Assembly (NCBI GenBank): GCA_027452205.1
Contig: DAIDGV010000024.1
Location: 528,750 to 592,749, forward strand
Source: a candidate division FCPU426 bacterium
Lineage (GTDB): Bacteria > Oederibacteriota > Muellerivitia > Muellerivitales > Muellerivitaceae
DNA: 64,000 nucleotides
Direction: 5' to 3'
Shown: positions 17,655 through 24,521 of the stretch, piece after piece
How the letters are laid out: each line of letters opens with the position of its first letter
Numbering within the stretch: the first letter of the stretch is position 1
Program-made: the position numbers and the translations under genes
Notes under the pieces: generated by a model
Seen by the model: only the letters and a program-made list of their open reading frames with translations
Told to the model about the DNA's origin: nothing
Databases searched by the model: none

Positions 17655-17888
17655 ATGCGCACAACCATTACCGTAGAAGATGAAGTGATCGAAAAACTCA
17701 TGAAATACACCCATGCTAAAACCCGGACCGAGGCGGTGAATAAAGCCTTGGGTGATTGGGTTCAACATCTGAAGGTTGAAAAACTAAGGGCGTTAAAAGG
17801 GAAGCTTTACATGGAAGATAATTGGGAAAAGCTTCGCTCCTTAGAAGCGCAAGAGAACCGGGCAACCTATGGCAAACGTACTCGTTGA
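17655..17888 (+). CDS. vapB: VapB-type ribbon-helix-helix antitoxin
   Basis: The N-terminus MRTTITVEDEVIEKLMKYTH and the following TRTEAVNKALGDWV form the ribbon-helix-helix typical of VapB. The C-terminal part wraps the toxin in characterised pairs. ATG 17655 is chosen because GGAGG lies 6 nt before it; the frame extends to a TTG at 17637 that lacks support. The last 20 nt overlap vapC. It likely represses its own promoter through the AATTATG/CATAATT palindrome. Confidence 0.9.
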   Translation: MRTTITVEDEVIEKLMKYTHAKTRTEAVNKALGDWVQHLKVEKLRALKGKLYMEDNWEKLRSLEAQENRATYGKRTR

Positions 17889-18252
17889 TACCTCGGTCTG
17901 GGTGGACTATTTCCGAGGGACGCCCAGCCCCGCGGCGGCTAAGTTGGACGGGCTCTTAGAAGAAAGGCGCGTGTTCCTTTGCGGAACCGTGGAACTTGAG
18001 CTTTTACAAGGGGCCAAAGCGGGTGAAAAAGATATGTTGGAAGACCTCTTATCCGCCTTGCCTTATCTGGACTCCGAGCGGGTCGATTTTCAAACGGCCG
18101 GGTTTTTATTGAATGGGCTTCGGTCAAAGGGTTTGATGGTGCCGGCGTCAGATGGGTTGATCGCCGCGCTTTGCTTAAGACACCAATGCCCGATCTTGAC
18201 CTTGGACAAACATTTCGATCATTTTCATCAAGTGAAAAAATTGAAAGCTTAA
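17869..18252 (+). CDS. vapC: VapC-type PIN ribonuclease toxin
   Basis: The PIN active-site residues are all present: Asp7 (VLVDTSVWVDYF), Glu42/44 (TVELELLQG), Asp95 (PASDGLIAA) and Asp113 (TLDKHF). VapC toxins cleave tRNA or rRNA and are held inactive by VapB. The 127-aa length is normal. Its start lies inside vapB, with a 20-nt overlap. Confidence 0.93.
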   Translation: MANVLVDTSVWVDYFRGTPSPAAAKLDGLLEERRVFLCGTVELELLQGAKAGEKDMLEDLLSALPYLDSERVDFQTAGFLLNGLRSKGLMVPASDGLIAALCLRHQCPILTLDKHFDHFHQVKKLKA

Positions 18253-18290
18253 AGAACAGATGAACCCAAAAGAAGACGGCGGTTTTTTGT

Positions 18291-18305
18291 TATAATAGGG
18301 CCATG
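18291..18305 (+). promoter_or_regulatory. -10 hexamer next to a start codon
   Basis: TATAAT (18291-18296) lies 6 nt before ATG 18303. No good -35 is seen. Transcription would begin at or beside the start codon. Confidence 0.5.
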
Positions 18306-18506
18306 GAATTAAAAAATCGTTCTATTGTGAAACTTAAACACTTATCGGATACGAACCTGTCTTCGGATCCTGAACCGGTTTCGCCCGCGCGGGGTCTTGC
18401 CATGATGTGGCGATTGACCTTGGATAATTGGTCTTTTATGAAGGAGACTCATGCTGAATCCAGATTACAAAGACATGTTGGTCGCCTTGTGCGAGGAAAA
18501 GACTGA
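18303..18506 (+). CDS. Small partner protein of a nucleotidyltransferase
   Basis: The 67-aa protein ends MWRLTLDNWSFMKETHAESR then LQRHVGRLVRG. This pattern (WxLTL...ESRLxRHVxRxxR) is one I associate with short proteins encoded just before nucleotidyltransferase genes, likely antitoxins. The broken nucleotidyltransferase gene begins inside it at 18451. It may therefore be an orphan antitoxin. Leaderless expression is suggested by the adjacent TATAAT. Confidence 0.6.
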   Translation: MELKNRSIVKLKHLSDTNLSSDPEPVSPARGLAMMWRLTLDNWSFMKETHAESRLQRHVGRLVRGKD

Positions 18507-18625
18507 CTTTTTAATTGTGGGCGCTTATGCCTTAGCGGTTTATGGTTTGCCACAGCCACAGGTGACATTGATCTCTTTGTGGGACAAGATCTAGAAAATT
18601 CAAAAAAAGTTTATCGCGCCCTTCA
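18451..18625 (+). pseudogene. Frameshifted and truncated nucleotidyltransferase
   Basis: Frame 1 reads MLNPDYKDMLVALCEEKTDF then LIVGAYALAVYGLP. After a single missing base near 18552, the next frame continues with ATGDIDLFVGQDLENSKKVY then RAL. Together they form the GxxAxxxYG...TGDIDLF nucleotidyltransferase signature. As written, frame 1 stops at 18592. The sequence is lost at the first hairpin of the array (18626), so the enzyme is also truncated. The start has AAGGAGA 5 nt upstream. Confidence 0.82.
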
Positions 18626-18651
18626 GCTACCGTTTCTACGGAAACGGTAGC
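18626..18651. repeat. Type A hairpin A1 with UACG tetraloop
   Basis: Arms GCTACCGTTTC and GAAACGGTAGC form a perfect 11-bp stem around TACG. C(UACG)G is a member of the very stable UNCG tetraloop class in RNA, which suggests the plus-strand transcript folds. Confidence 0.8.
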
Positions 18652-18655
18652 GACC

Positions 18656-18719
18656 TGCCAACGCTGATATTTAGCGTTGGCACAACCAAACCACGTTGTT
18701 CGGCTTGAAGCCTCACAAC
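18656..18719. repeat. Two-hairpin unit A2-B1
   Basis: A2 has arms TGCCAACGCT and AGCGTTGGCA with a 7-nt loop. The linker CAACCAAACCAC follows. B1 has stem GTTGT/ACAAC (18695-18699 and 18715-18719) around the 15-nt loop TCGGCTTGAAGCCTC, then AGG. Confidence 0.8.
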
Positions 18720-18724
18720 AGGTG

Positions 18725-18759
18725 AAATCTCGCGACTCGCTTTGATGGCTCGTCGCAGG
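18725..18759. repeat. Type B hairpin B2
   Basis: AAATCTC is followed by stem GCGAC/GTCGC (18732-18736 and 18752-18756) around the 15-nt loop TCGCTTTGATGGCTC, then AGG. The spacing is the same 7+5+15+5 as in B1, B3 and B6. It directly follows B1 without an A hairpin. Confidence 0.8.
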
Positions 18760-18767
18760 ACGAGTAT

Positions 18768-18838
18768 TACCGATCCATTTATATTCATTGGATCGGTACA
18801 ACCAAATCTCAGGGCTCAGCTTGTGGCTTCGCCCTAGG
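18768..18838. repeat. Two-hairpin unit A3-B3
   Basis: A3 has arms TACCGATCCA and TGGATCGGTA with an 11-nt loop. The linker CAACCAAATCTC follows. B3 has stem AGGGC/GCCCT (18811-18815 and 18831-18835) around the loop TCAGCTTGTGGCTTC, then AGG. Confidence 0.82.
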
Positions 18839-18856
18839 TGTAAACACGCTTCGACA

Positions 18857-18975
18857 TTTTTGTATCTCTCTACAAATTTAACCGCGTCCATTTTTGTTTG
18901 GCGTTTCGTTTAACTACCGTTGAAAGCCCTTTCAAAACCCAACCAAACTCTGGCACAAGCTTTGCTCTAGTACAG
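18857..18975. repeat. Degenerate central part of the hairpin array
   Basis: Weaker relatives are present: TTTGTA/TACAAA (18859-18876), then TTGAAA/TTTCAA, then the linker CCAACCAAACTC (18939-18950) and a decayed B-like sequence containing CAAGCTTTGCTCT. These look like eroded units. Confidence 0.45.
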
Positions 18976-18987
18976 ATGTCACAAAAG

Positions 18988-19028
18988 AGGGTGCCCCCGT
19001 ATTTACAAGCTGAGAACGGGTGTACCCT
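18988..19028. repeat. Compound hairpin with an inverted type B core
   Basis: Nested stems AGGGT/ACCCT and CCCGT/ACGGG enclose a loop containing ACAAGCTGAG, which is the reverse complement of part of the B3 loop. It appears to be a unit in the opposite orientation. Confidence 0.6.
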
Positions 19029-19045
19029 AAATAAGTGATACGGGA

Positions 19046-19112
19046 TACCCAATTTTGTTAAATGGAAATTGGGTACACCTAAATCTCGCACCTCGCCTTG
19101 TGGGCTCGGTGC
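19046..19112. repeat. Two-hairpin unit A4-B6
   Basis: A4 has arms TACCCAATTT and AAATTGGGTA with a 10-nt loop. The linker CACCTAAATCTC follows. B6 has stem GCACC/GGTGC (19088-19092 and 19108-19112) around the loop TCGCCTTGTGGGCTC. The Shine-Dalgarno of the HPr gene (AAGGGGGA) begins at the next base. Confidence 0.82.
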
Positions 19113-19128
19113 AAGGGGGAGCGTGTCT

Positions 19129-19401
19129 ATGGAGATCACTGAAAAGGTAACCATCGTCAACCGACTGGGGTTCCATCTGCGGGCCGCGGCGCAGTTCGTC
19201 AAGACCTCCTCAAAATACAAATGCCGGGTCTTGGTGCGGCACCAATACAAGGACGCCAACGGCAAAAGCCTGCTCAATCTCTTGGCCTTGGCGGCCAGCT
19301 ATGGAAGCGAACTGGAACTGATCTTCGAAGGCGAGGACGCCAGCGCCGCCCGGGATTCGCTCAAGCGGTTGGTGCTCAATAAGTTCGGTGAAAGAGACTG
19401 A
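19129..19401 (+). CDS. HPr-family phosphocarrier protein
   Basis: HPr carries phosphate from PTS enzyme I to enzyme II or to regulators. His16 lies in the canonical active-site motif NRLGFHLRAAAQF, and the regulatory serine is Ser47 in NGKSLLNLLALAA. The 90-aa length is normal. ATG 19129 is chosen because it gives the family N-terminus and follows AAGGGGGA by 8 nt. No enzyme I, EII or HPr kinase gene is seen nearby. The hairpin array directly precedes the ribosome site and would form its 5' leader. Confidence 0.92.
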   Translation: MEITEKVTIVNRLGFHLRAAAQFVKTSSKYKCRVLVRHQYKDANGKSLLNLLALAASYGSELELIFEGEDASAARDSLKRLVLNKFGERD

Positions 19402-19504
19402 AAACCAAGATTTACCGATCTTTTACCGAATAATCCCGTTCCCTCCTCGCTAATGGACCGTCGATCTCCCTAGACTGGGTCCATCCCACCAAAGGAGGGC
19501 CCAT

Positions 19505-19726
19505 ATGGAACTGACCCGAAAAGATCGTGTCGTGAATGTAAGGACCGGCGAGTTCGCCGCTTATGAAACCACCCAAGAAGTCGAGACGGCGGATGGAAAA
19601 AAGTATGTTCTTTATGAAGTGCAGCCGGAACGAGAAAGCTCTCAGCGCCAGGTCTGGCGGGCGGAAGAAATAGCCCCTTGGATCAAACCCTCCAAGTTGG
19701 TCAGCACCACCCCCACCCACGCCTAA
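19505..19726 (+). CDS. Hypothetical 73-aa protein
   Basis: A strong AAAGGAGG lies 6 nt before ATG 19505, which supports real translation. The sequence looks like a small beta-rich domain (VETADGKKYVLYEVQPERES and VWRAEEIAPWI). No family was recognised. Its GC-rich codon use matches the core genome. Confidence 0.65.
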   Translation: MELTRKDRVVNVRTGEFAAYETTQEVETADGKKYVLYEVQPERESSQRQVWRAEEIAPWIKPSKLVSTTPTHA

Positions 19727-19800
19727 AACCCGATCCCAAGGGATCGAGCTTGATATACCGTTTCGGAATTTCAAAACGGAGTTGGGCAGGTTGAACCCGA

Positions 19801-20157
19801 TTATTTTTTGTGTTTAGGTTTTTGCTTTTTGACGCGGTAGACCGCGGGACTTTCAGCGGCAATGGACATAGAAGACCCTTCAGGGGCTTTCTTGGGCTGC
19901 GCTTGGCGGGGGCGGCCCGGGGTTTGCTTTTTCAGGGTAGCGGTCTTGAAAAGGTCCGCCGTTTCACAGCCCAGGACATCGGCGATGCGGCAGAGGGTCG
20001 AAACCCGCATGTTCTTCCAACCGCCCTCGATCTGGCGGATATAACCTCCGGTCACCCCGGCTCTTTCGGCCAAGGCGTCCTGGGTGAGGCCTAGTTTTAA
20101 GCGCATTTCGGCGACCCTGCGGCCGATGTTCACGATGATCTTGTCCGGGTTGTTCAT
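19801..20157 (-). CDS. XRE-family transcriptional regulator
   Basis: Residues ~8-65 form a clear Cro/C1 helix-turn-helix (MRLKLGLTQDALAERAGVTG then YIRQIEGGWKNMRVSTLCRI). The C-terminal ~45 residues are basic and low-complexity, ending KKQKPKHKK. ATG 20157 has AAGGGG 3 nt upstream; the longer frame to 20181 is not supported. It is divergent from the 20251 gene, and the two share the inverted repeat at 20187-20214, a likely operator. Confidence 0.88.
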   Translation of the reverse strand: MNNPDKIIVNIGRRVAEMRLKLGLTQDALAERAGVTGGYIRQIEGGWKNMRVSTLCRIADVLGCETADLFKTATLKKQTPGRPRQAQPKKAPEGSSMSIAAESPAVYRVKKQKPKHKK

Positions 20158-20186
20158 AGACCCCTTGTTCGAAAGGGCCACTATTT

Positions 20187-20214
20187 AATATATACACTAA
20201 TCAGTGAATATATT
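20187..20214. promoter_or_regulatory. Inverted repeat between divergent genes
   Basis: Arms AATATATACACT and AGTGAATATATT are separated by AATC; 11 of 12 positions pair. A -35-like TTGACG follows at 20216-20221 on the plus strand. The site is well placed for the XRE protein to control itself and the 20251 gene. Confidence 0.65.
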
Positions 20215-20250
20215 GTTGACGGCCTCAAAATAGCCTTTTACGATGGGGGC

Positions 20251-20523
20251 ATGAAAGACCCCTTGCCCCTCGACCGTGAGACCGAGATCAAACAAATATT
20301 GAAAGGTTACCTGACCCTGGACCTGGTGTGCCGCTACGCGACCCGGGAAGCTTTCGTTCCGAACCGCCGGGGCGATGACGCGCGAAAAAGGCTATTCGCC
20401 GATCTTTTAGAACAGGCCGGGCGCGAATTGACCGGCCGGTTGGGCAGGGACCTCTTGCCTGGCGAGGTTGTTCTGACCTTCGAAAGCGTCAAAAAGTTAT
20501 TGGCCTTGTGGGGCCTTTATTAA
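20251..20523 (+). CDS. Hypothetical 90-aa protein, divergent from XRE gene
   Basis: No family was recognised. The protein is helical and charged (RRGDDARKRLFADLLEQAGR). A -10-like TACGAT ends 6 nt before ATG 20251, and TTGACG lies 17 bp upstream of that, so transcription may begin near the start codon; a GGGGG immediately before the ATG is too close for a normal ribosome site. Its divergence from the XRE gene suggests it is that regulator's target. Confidence 0.6.
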   Translation: MKDPLPLDRETEIKQILKGYLTLDLVCRYATREAFVPNRRGDDARKRLFADLLEQAGRELTGRLGRDLLPGEVVLTFESVKKLLALWGLY

Positions 20524-20640
20524 CGGTCTGGGCGCTTGGCGCGAGTTGGTCCCTCCCTAAAATTTTTCTAAAAGTATAAGAATCCCCCGAAATAAACTGC
20601 TATTTTGAAGCTCGTCTGATCAATGACCGAGAGGGATTTC

Positions 20641-21726
20641 ATGCGCGATACATTTTGCCTGGCCTGGGACCAAGCCCACGGCGCCAAGTTGGTGGACTTT
20701 CACGGCTGGAACATGCCGGTGTCATACACGAAGGGTATTTTGGCGGAACATGAGGCCACCCGCACCAGCGCGGGGCTTTTCAACATTTCCCACATGGGCC
20801 GGGTGCGCGTCTCGGGCCCGCAGGCCTACAAACTTTCCCAATGGGCTTTCACCAATGACCTGTCCAAGGTGAATATCGGCAACGCCCTTTACGGCTTCCT
20901 CCTCAATAAAGAGGGTGGCATCATCGACGACGTGATCATCTACAAAGAGGCCAACGACAAATTCCTCTGGATCATCAACGCGGGAGGCCGGGAGACCGAC
21001 GTAGAGCATTTAAAATTCCTCGCCTCGGGCAAGGACCTGACCATCGACGTGCTGTCGGACAAGACCGCGCTGGTGGCCTTGCAGGGTCCCAAGGCCGACG
21101 CCGTCTTGAAGCGCCTGGTGACGGACGTGAACCTGGATAACGTGCCTTACTTCGGCTTTGGCCGGGGACTGATCCAGGGCAAGAGCGTTTTCATCATGGC
21201 AACCGGCTATACGGGCGAGGATGGTTATGAACTGATGATGGACGTCAAGGACGCGCCCTTTATTTGGGAGATCTTGACCCAACAGCCGGAAGTGACCGCT
21301 TGCGGCCTGGGCGCGCGGGACTCCCTGCGCCTGGAAGCGGGGCTACCCCTGCATGGCAACGATATCGACGACAAGACCCAGCCTTATGAGGCCGGGTTGG
21401 GCTGGGCCGTGAAGATGGACAAAGAGGGGGGATTCTTCGGCCGGGAAGCGCTCAATAAAACACCGGCGCGAAAGCTGGTGGGGATCACGTTGGAGGGGCA
21501 GAACATTCCCCGTTCCCACTATAAGGTCTTCAGCGAGGGGCAAGAAGTAGGGGAAGTGACCAGCGGGGTTTTCTCACCCACGCTCAAGCAGGGGATCGCC
21601 CTGGCTTACGTGAAGACCGAGTTCAAAGACAAACCGCTGTCGGTGGAGATCCGGGGCAAACAAGTGCCCGCCCTGAACGCCAAACTGCCCTGGGTGCGCC
21701 ACGTGACCAAAGCGAAGGGGAAATAA
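20641..21726 (+). CDS. gcvT: Glycine cleavage system T protein (aminomethyltransferase)
   Basis: GcvT takes the aminomethyl group from lipoyl-GcvH, transfers it to tetrahydrofolate and releases ammonia. The N-terminus KLVDFHGWNMPVSY, then FNISHMGRVRVSG, VALQGPKA, and GYTGEDGYELMM with GARDSLRLEAGLPLHGNDID are family hallmarks including the folate-binding Asp region. It has 361 aa. ATG 20641 follows GAGAGGG by 5 nt; the upstream ATG at 20623 has no ribosome site. gcvH and gcvP lie 2.8-3.3 kb downstream, separated by two other genes. No glycine riboswitch was seen upstream. Confidence 0.95.
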   Translation: MRDTFCLAWDQAHGAKLVDFHGWNMPVSYTKGILAEHEATRTSAGLFNISHMGRVRVSGPQAYKLSQWAFTNDLSKVNIGNALYGFLLNKEGGIIDDVIIYKEANDKFLWIINAGGRETDVEHLKFLASGKDLTIDVLSDKTALVALQGPKADAVLKRLVTDVNLDNVPYFGFGRGLIQGKSVFIMATGYTGEDGYELMMDVKDAPFIWEILTQQPEVTACGLGARDSLRLEAGLPLHGNDIDDKTQPYEAGLGWAVKMDKEGGFFGREALNKTPARKLVGITLEGQNIPRSHYKVFSEGQEVGEVTSGVFSPTLKQGIALAYVKTEFKDKPLSVEIRGKQVPALNAKLPWVRHVTKAKGK

Positions 21727-21727
21727 G

Positions 21728-22249
21728 ATGACCGAAGCGCCGCAGCAGCCTGTTGGGCCGATGAACAACGATGAAACCTTCGTGCTGGCCAATAAGAACG
21801 AATTGATCGCCCAGGTGGAAGCGGCGCCGGAGTTATTGCGCCAAGCCCTGAAGGGCCTGATCGATGAGCAGTTGGACAGCAAGTACAAGAACTGGAACAT
21901 CCGACAGATCGTGAACCATTTGGTCGATAGCCACATGTACGGCTATTTGCGGTTCAAATTCGCGCTGACCGAGGAAAACCCGGCCTTGAAAGCCTATGAC
22001 CATAATGTCTGGGCCGAACTGCCGGGCAACAAAACCGGCGACTTAGAACCCGCTTTGACCCTTTTTGACGGGGTACAGCCCCGCTGGGCCCGGTTGATGC
22101 GGGAGATGAGCGACGATCAGTTTCGCCGCACTTTCCTTCAACCGGACGGCAAGACGCGATCCTTGGCCCAGTCACTAGGTATTTATTCTTGGCATGCTCG
22201 CCATCACACGGGGCAGATCCTTTGGATGCGCGAGAATCGGTTCCGCTAG
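21728..22249 (+). CDS. DinB/YfiT-like metal-dependent protein
   Basis: The pattern WNIRQIVNHLVDSHMYGYLR with His64/His69, and YSWHARHHTGQI with His156 and His160, matches the three-histidine metal site of the YfiT/BstA branch of the DinB superfamily. Members are metal-dependent thiol transferases or hydrolases. The 173-aa length is normal. It starts 1 nt after gcvT, so it is probably co-transcribed, though no link to glycine cleavage is known. Its stop TAG interlocks with the stop of the convergent gene in CTAG. Confidence 0.88.
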   Translation: MTEAPQQPVGPMNNDETFVLANKNELIAQVEAAPELLRQALKGLIDEQLDSKYKNWNIRQIVNHLVDSHMYGYLRFKFALTEENPALKAYDHNVWAELPGNKTGDLEPALTLFDGVQPRWARLMREMSDDQFRRTFLQPDGKTRSLAQSLGIYSWHARHHTGQILWMRENRFR

Positions 22250-24294
22250 GACCCGGAACGGACCTGATAAACCCTGTGCCGGTCCGCTTGATAAACCGGC
22301 GTCAAATAAACTTTTTGATATTGGTCCAATAACGCCGACTCCACCTGGGTCCATTCCTCGCCCGGGGGCAGCCAGCCCTGTTCTTGAATACCCTTAGGCT
22401 CACCGACCAGGATGTAATCCACCCCCAGTTGCCGGACCTGTTCTTGGATGTCCCGCGCGGTCTGGGCGCGGCGAACAATGTGCTGAAAAATCGCGACGTC
22501 GGGCAGCATGTTGGCGTCAAAGGACCGGTCCAAGTAATAACCTTGGGCTTCCCCCACCAAAAGAACCCCGGAGCCCGGCGGGGTGTTGTGAGCGATCCAA
22601 TCGCAGCAGGCGTAATTGCTGCCCGTCAGTTTTCGTTCCAAATAATCCGCCGGGTTCTCCCGGCCTTGCCAAAGTCCCCCACAGGAAAAATAATGGCCGC
22701 TCATGCCGAAGAGGTAGGGAAGGGTCAGGAGCGCTGAGACCAAGGCCGCCCAGGCGAAACCTTTCTCCCAAAGGTTGTTCCCGCGTGATCCGACCCAAAC
22801 CGCCAGGCTGAGCCCCGCGAGAATGAACCAGGGAATATGGAACCGGGGCATTTCGCTGACCCAGGGCGCGGCCAAGGCGTAGAGCAAGAGGACTTTCCAC
22901 AAGAACCGAAGCCCCGGCTTTTGGGGACGGGCCAGGAAGAACAAAGGTAAGGCCAGCAAATAAAAGGGACCGAGAAAATCATAAATGCTGACGGCGTTCA
23001 TGGTAAGGGCCCAGGGAAAGTTCCACCAGGTCAGGTCGAAGGCGCGGGGCAGGTTGTGGCTGAAAGCGATCAGGTTCTTCAGGTGCGCTTCGGGGATAAC
23101 ACGGAAAGAAGCGCCGGAGGGGCCGAAGGGATAGACGGGGTCGCCGGTCAAAACCAGGGCACGAAGGGGCCAAAAGAAAAAGACGATGGCTGCGGCCAAA
23201 AAAAGAAGGGCTACGAAACGCCCGGAAAAAGGGCGGGTGTTCTTGTCGAAGCTTTGCCAAAGGGCCGCCGGCAAGACCGCCAGGGGGATGACCAAGCCGG
23301 TGTATTTGATCGAGAGGATCATTCCCAAGCCTAGCCCCGCGGCCAGGGCATTCGCCGGCGAGTTCCCTTCTTGGGTCAAAAGCCGCGCGACAAAATAAAT
23401 GAAGATCAGTACGAACAAGGTGAGGATCGTTTCGACCTGGGTGGTCCAGGCGTTCATGCAAAGGAGTGGAAAAGAGGCGGTCAGGGCCATGGCGATCCAA
23501 GCCGCCTTTTCCCCCGCCCATTCCAGGGCCCAGCCCCCGGCGAAGAGGACCGTGAAAAAGAAGACCCAGCCGTTCAAAAGTTTCGCGACCTCGGTGCCGC
23601 CCAGGAGCAGACCGTTCAAAAAGTAAAGCTCGCCCGCGAAGGGGAAAAGGGAATAGGAATGGGTCGGCATATCCACCAGGGTGTGGCGGGCCAGATCGTT
23701 CTTTAGGAAACCCAGGTGATAGACAAGGGAATCCACCCAAGTTTCGGGTGCCAGGTCATGCAAGAAACAAAAAAACAGTTCGAAACCGATCAAAAGGGCC
23801 AGCCCGCGATAAAGACCGCCTGGAAGGGGAAGGGAGGGGAATAAAAAAGAGCCTTTTCGTAGGGCTTGTGCCCCATCCCACAAGGCCCAGAGGATGATCC
23901 CTAGGAGGAGCGCTAACAGGAAAGGCCCCTGCCAAAGCCCGTTGATGCCTAAGGCGGCCCAGAGCAGGGTGGTGAAGAGGGCGCCGAGAGCGAATTGAAA
24001 AGAAAGGCGAAGGAGCGGATTGCCGAGCGAAGGCGTGAAAAGTTTCTCAAAACGAACGCCGATACGTCCCAAAGCGAAGACCAGCAGCAAGGACTGGAAG
24101 AAAAGGCCCGCGAAACGGAACCAAGCGGCTAAAAATCCGCCTAAAACCCAAGACTGGGGGCCCTCCGCGTGCCAAGCCGAGGACAAAAGCTGGGCAGGAT
24201 CGGGGATCCTGGAGAAATAAACCACGAAGACCACGACGGCCCAGAAGGCTAGGGCCCCGAAAACCAAGTTCGAAGGGATGGAAGGTTTGGTCAT
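22246..24294 (-). CDS. GT39/ArnT-like membrane glycosyltransferase
   Basis: About twelve hydrophobic segments and an early luminal loop with ETWVDSLVYHLGFLKNDLAR resemble dolichyl/polyprenyl-phosphate-sugar transferases of the GT39 (PMT/ArnT) clan, which have an acidic catalytic residue in that loop. A C-terminal soluble domain of ~110 residues follows (ACCDWIAHNTPPGSGVLLVG). The 682-aa size fits. MTKPSIPSN at 24294 is taken as the start, but no Shine-Dalgarno precedes it. Substrate is unknown. A second, PA14-fused member lies at 54961. Confidence 0.75.
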   Translation of the reverse strand: MTKPSIPSNLVFGALAFWAVVVFVVYFSRIPDPAQLLSSAWHAEGPQSWVLGGFLAAWFRFAGLFFQSLLLVFALGRIGVRFEKLFTPSLGNPLLRLSFQFALGALFTTLLWAALGINGLWQGPFLLALLLGIILWALWDGAQALRKGSFLFPSLPLPGGLYRGLALLIGFELFFCFLHDLAPETWVDSLVYHLGFLKNDLARHTLVDMPTHSYSLFPFAGELYFLNGLLLGGTEVAKLLNGWVFFFTVLFAGGWALEWAGEKAAWIAMALTASFPLLCMNAWTTQVETILTLFVLIFIYFVARLLTQEGNSPANALAAGLGLGMILSIKYTGLVIPLAVLPAALWQSFDKNTRPFSGRFVALLFLAAAIVFFFWPLRALVLTGDPVYPFGPSGASFRVIPEAHLKNLIAFSHNLPRAFDLTWWNFPWALTMNAVSIYDFLGPFYLLALPLFFLARPQKPGLRFLWKVLLLYALAAPWVSEMPRFHIPWFILAGLSLAVWVGSRGNNLWEKGFAWAALVSALLTLPYLFGMSGHYFSCGGLWQGRENPADYLERKLTGSNYACCDWIAHNTPPGSGVLLVGEAQGYYLDRSFDANMLPDVAIFQHIVRRAQTARDIQEQVRQLGVDYILVGEPKGIQEQGWLPPGEEWTQVESALLDQYQKVYLTPVYQADRHRVYQVRSGS

Positions 24295-24431
24295 AGGAAG
24301 ATGACGCGTGTCAGAGAAGCTAAAGAGAATTATACGGGGATAAGTCTGGAAAACTTTTTCATTTTTGATATATTCAATCCCGCTTCCCACACCCCCTCTA
24401 CACTTTCCGTTTTAAAATTTCAGAAATCCTG

Positions 24432-24460
24432 ATACCCAAACCCCACAGGGCTTTGGGTAT
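24432..24460. promoter_or_regulatory. Hairpin in the gcvH 5' region
   Basis: Arms ATACCCAAA and TTTGGGTAT form a 9-bp stem around an 11-nt loop, about 60 nt before gcvH. No T tract follows, so it is not a simple terminator. Its TACCC/GGGTA base resembles the type A hairpins of the array at 18.6-19.1 kb, especially A4. Confidence 0.5.
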
Positions 24461-24521
24461 GGTGGGCCGCAAAAGGTTCTTATTTTTGCTTTTGGCGCCC
24501 CACACATCTTGAGGAGTTTTC

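Larger units (their letters stand above)
18626..19112. repeat. Array of two-hairpin units with covarying stems
   Basis: About 490 bp contain at least nine stem-loops and no credible gene. Type A hairpins have 9-11 bp stems of differing sequence, usually TRCC at the base. Type B hairpins have a 5-bp variable stem around a conserved 15-nt loop, consensus TCRSYTTGWDGSYTC. They are joined by a linker like CAACCAAATCTC. Full A-B units are 63-68 nt. The array begins where the nucleotidyltransferase gene is lost and ends at the Shine-Dalgarno of the HPr gene. Individual units are listed separately. Confidence 0.8.

Noticed and set aside
11561-19112. Integron cassette array with attC sites
   Set aside because: Toxin-antitoxin genes and repeated spacers suggested it, but the repeats lack RYYYAAC/GTTRRRY ends and overall inverted symmetry, and no integrase gene is present.
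18626-19112. CRISPR array
   Set aside because: Unit stems vary in sequence and there are no identical direct repeats with spacers or cas genes.
18532-19277. Two minus-strand reading frames (119 and 135 aa) across the hairpin array
   Set aside because: They read through palindromes, carry no family signal, and stem covariation is better explained by nucleic-acid structure.
20524-20640. Glycine riboswitch before gcvT or gcvH
   Set aside because: The conserved glycine-aptamer core was not found in either leader.
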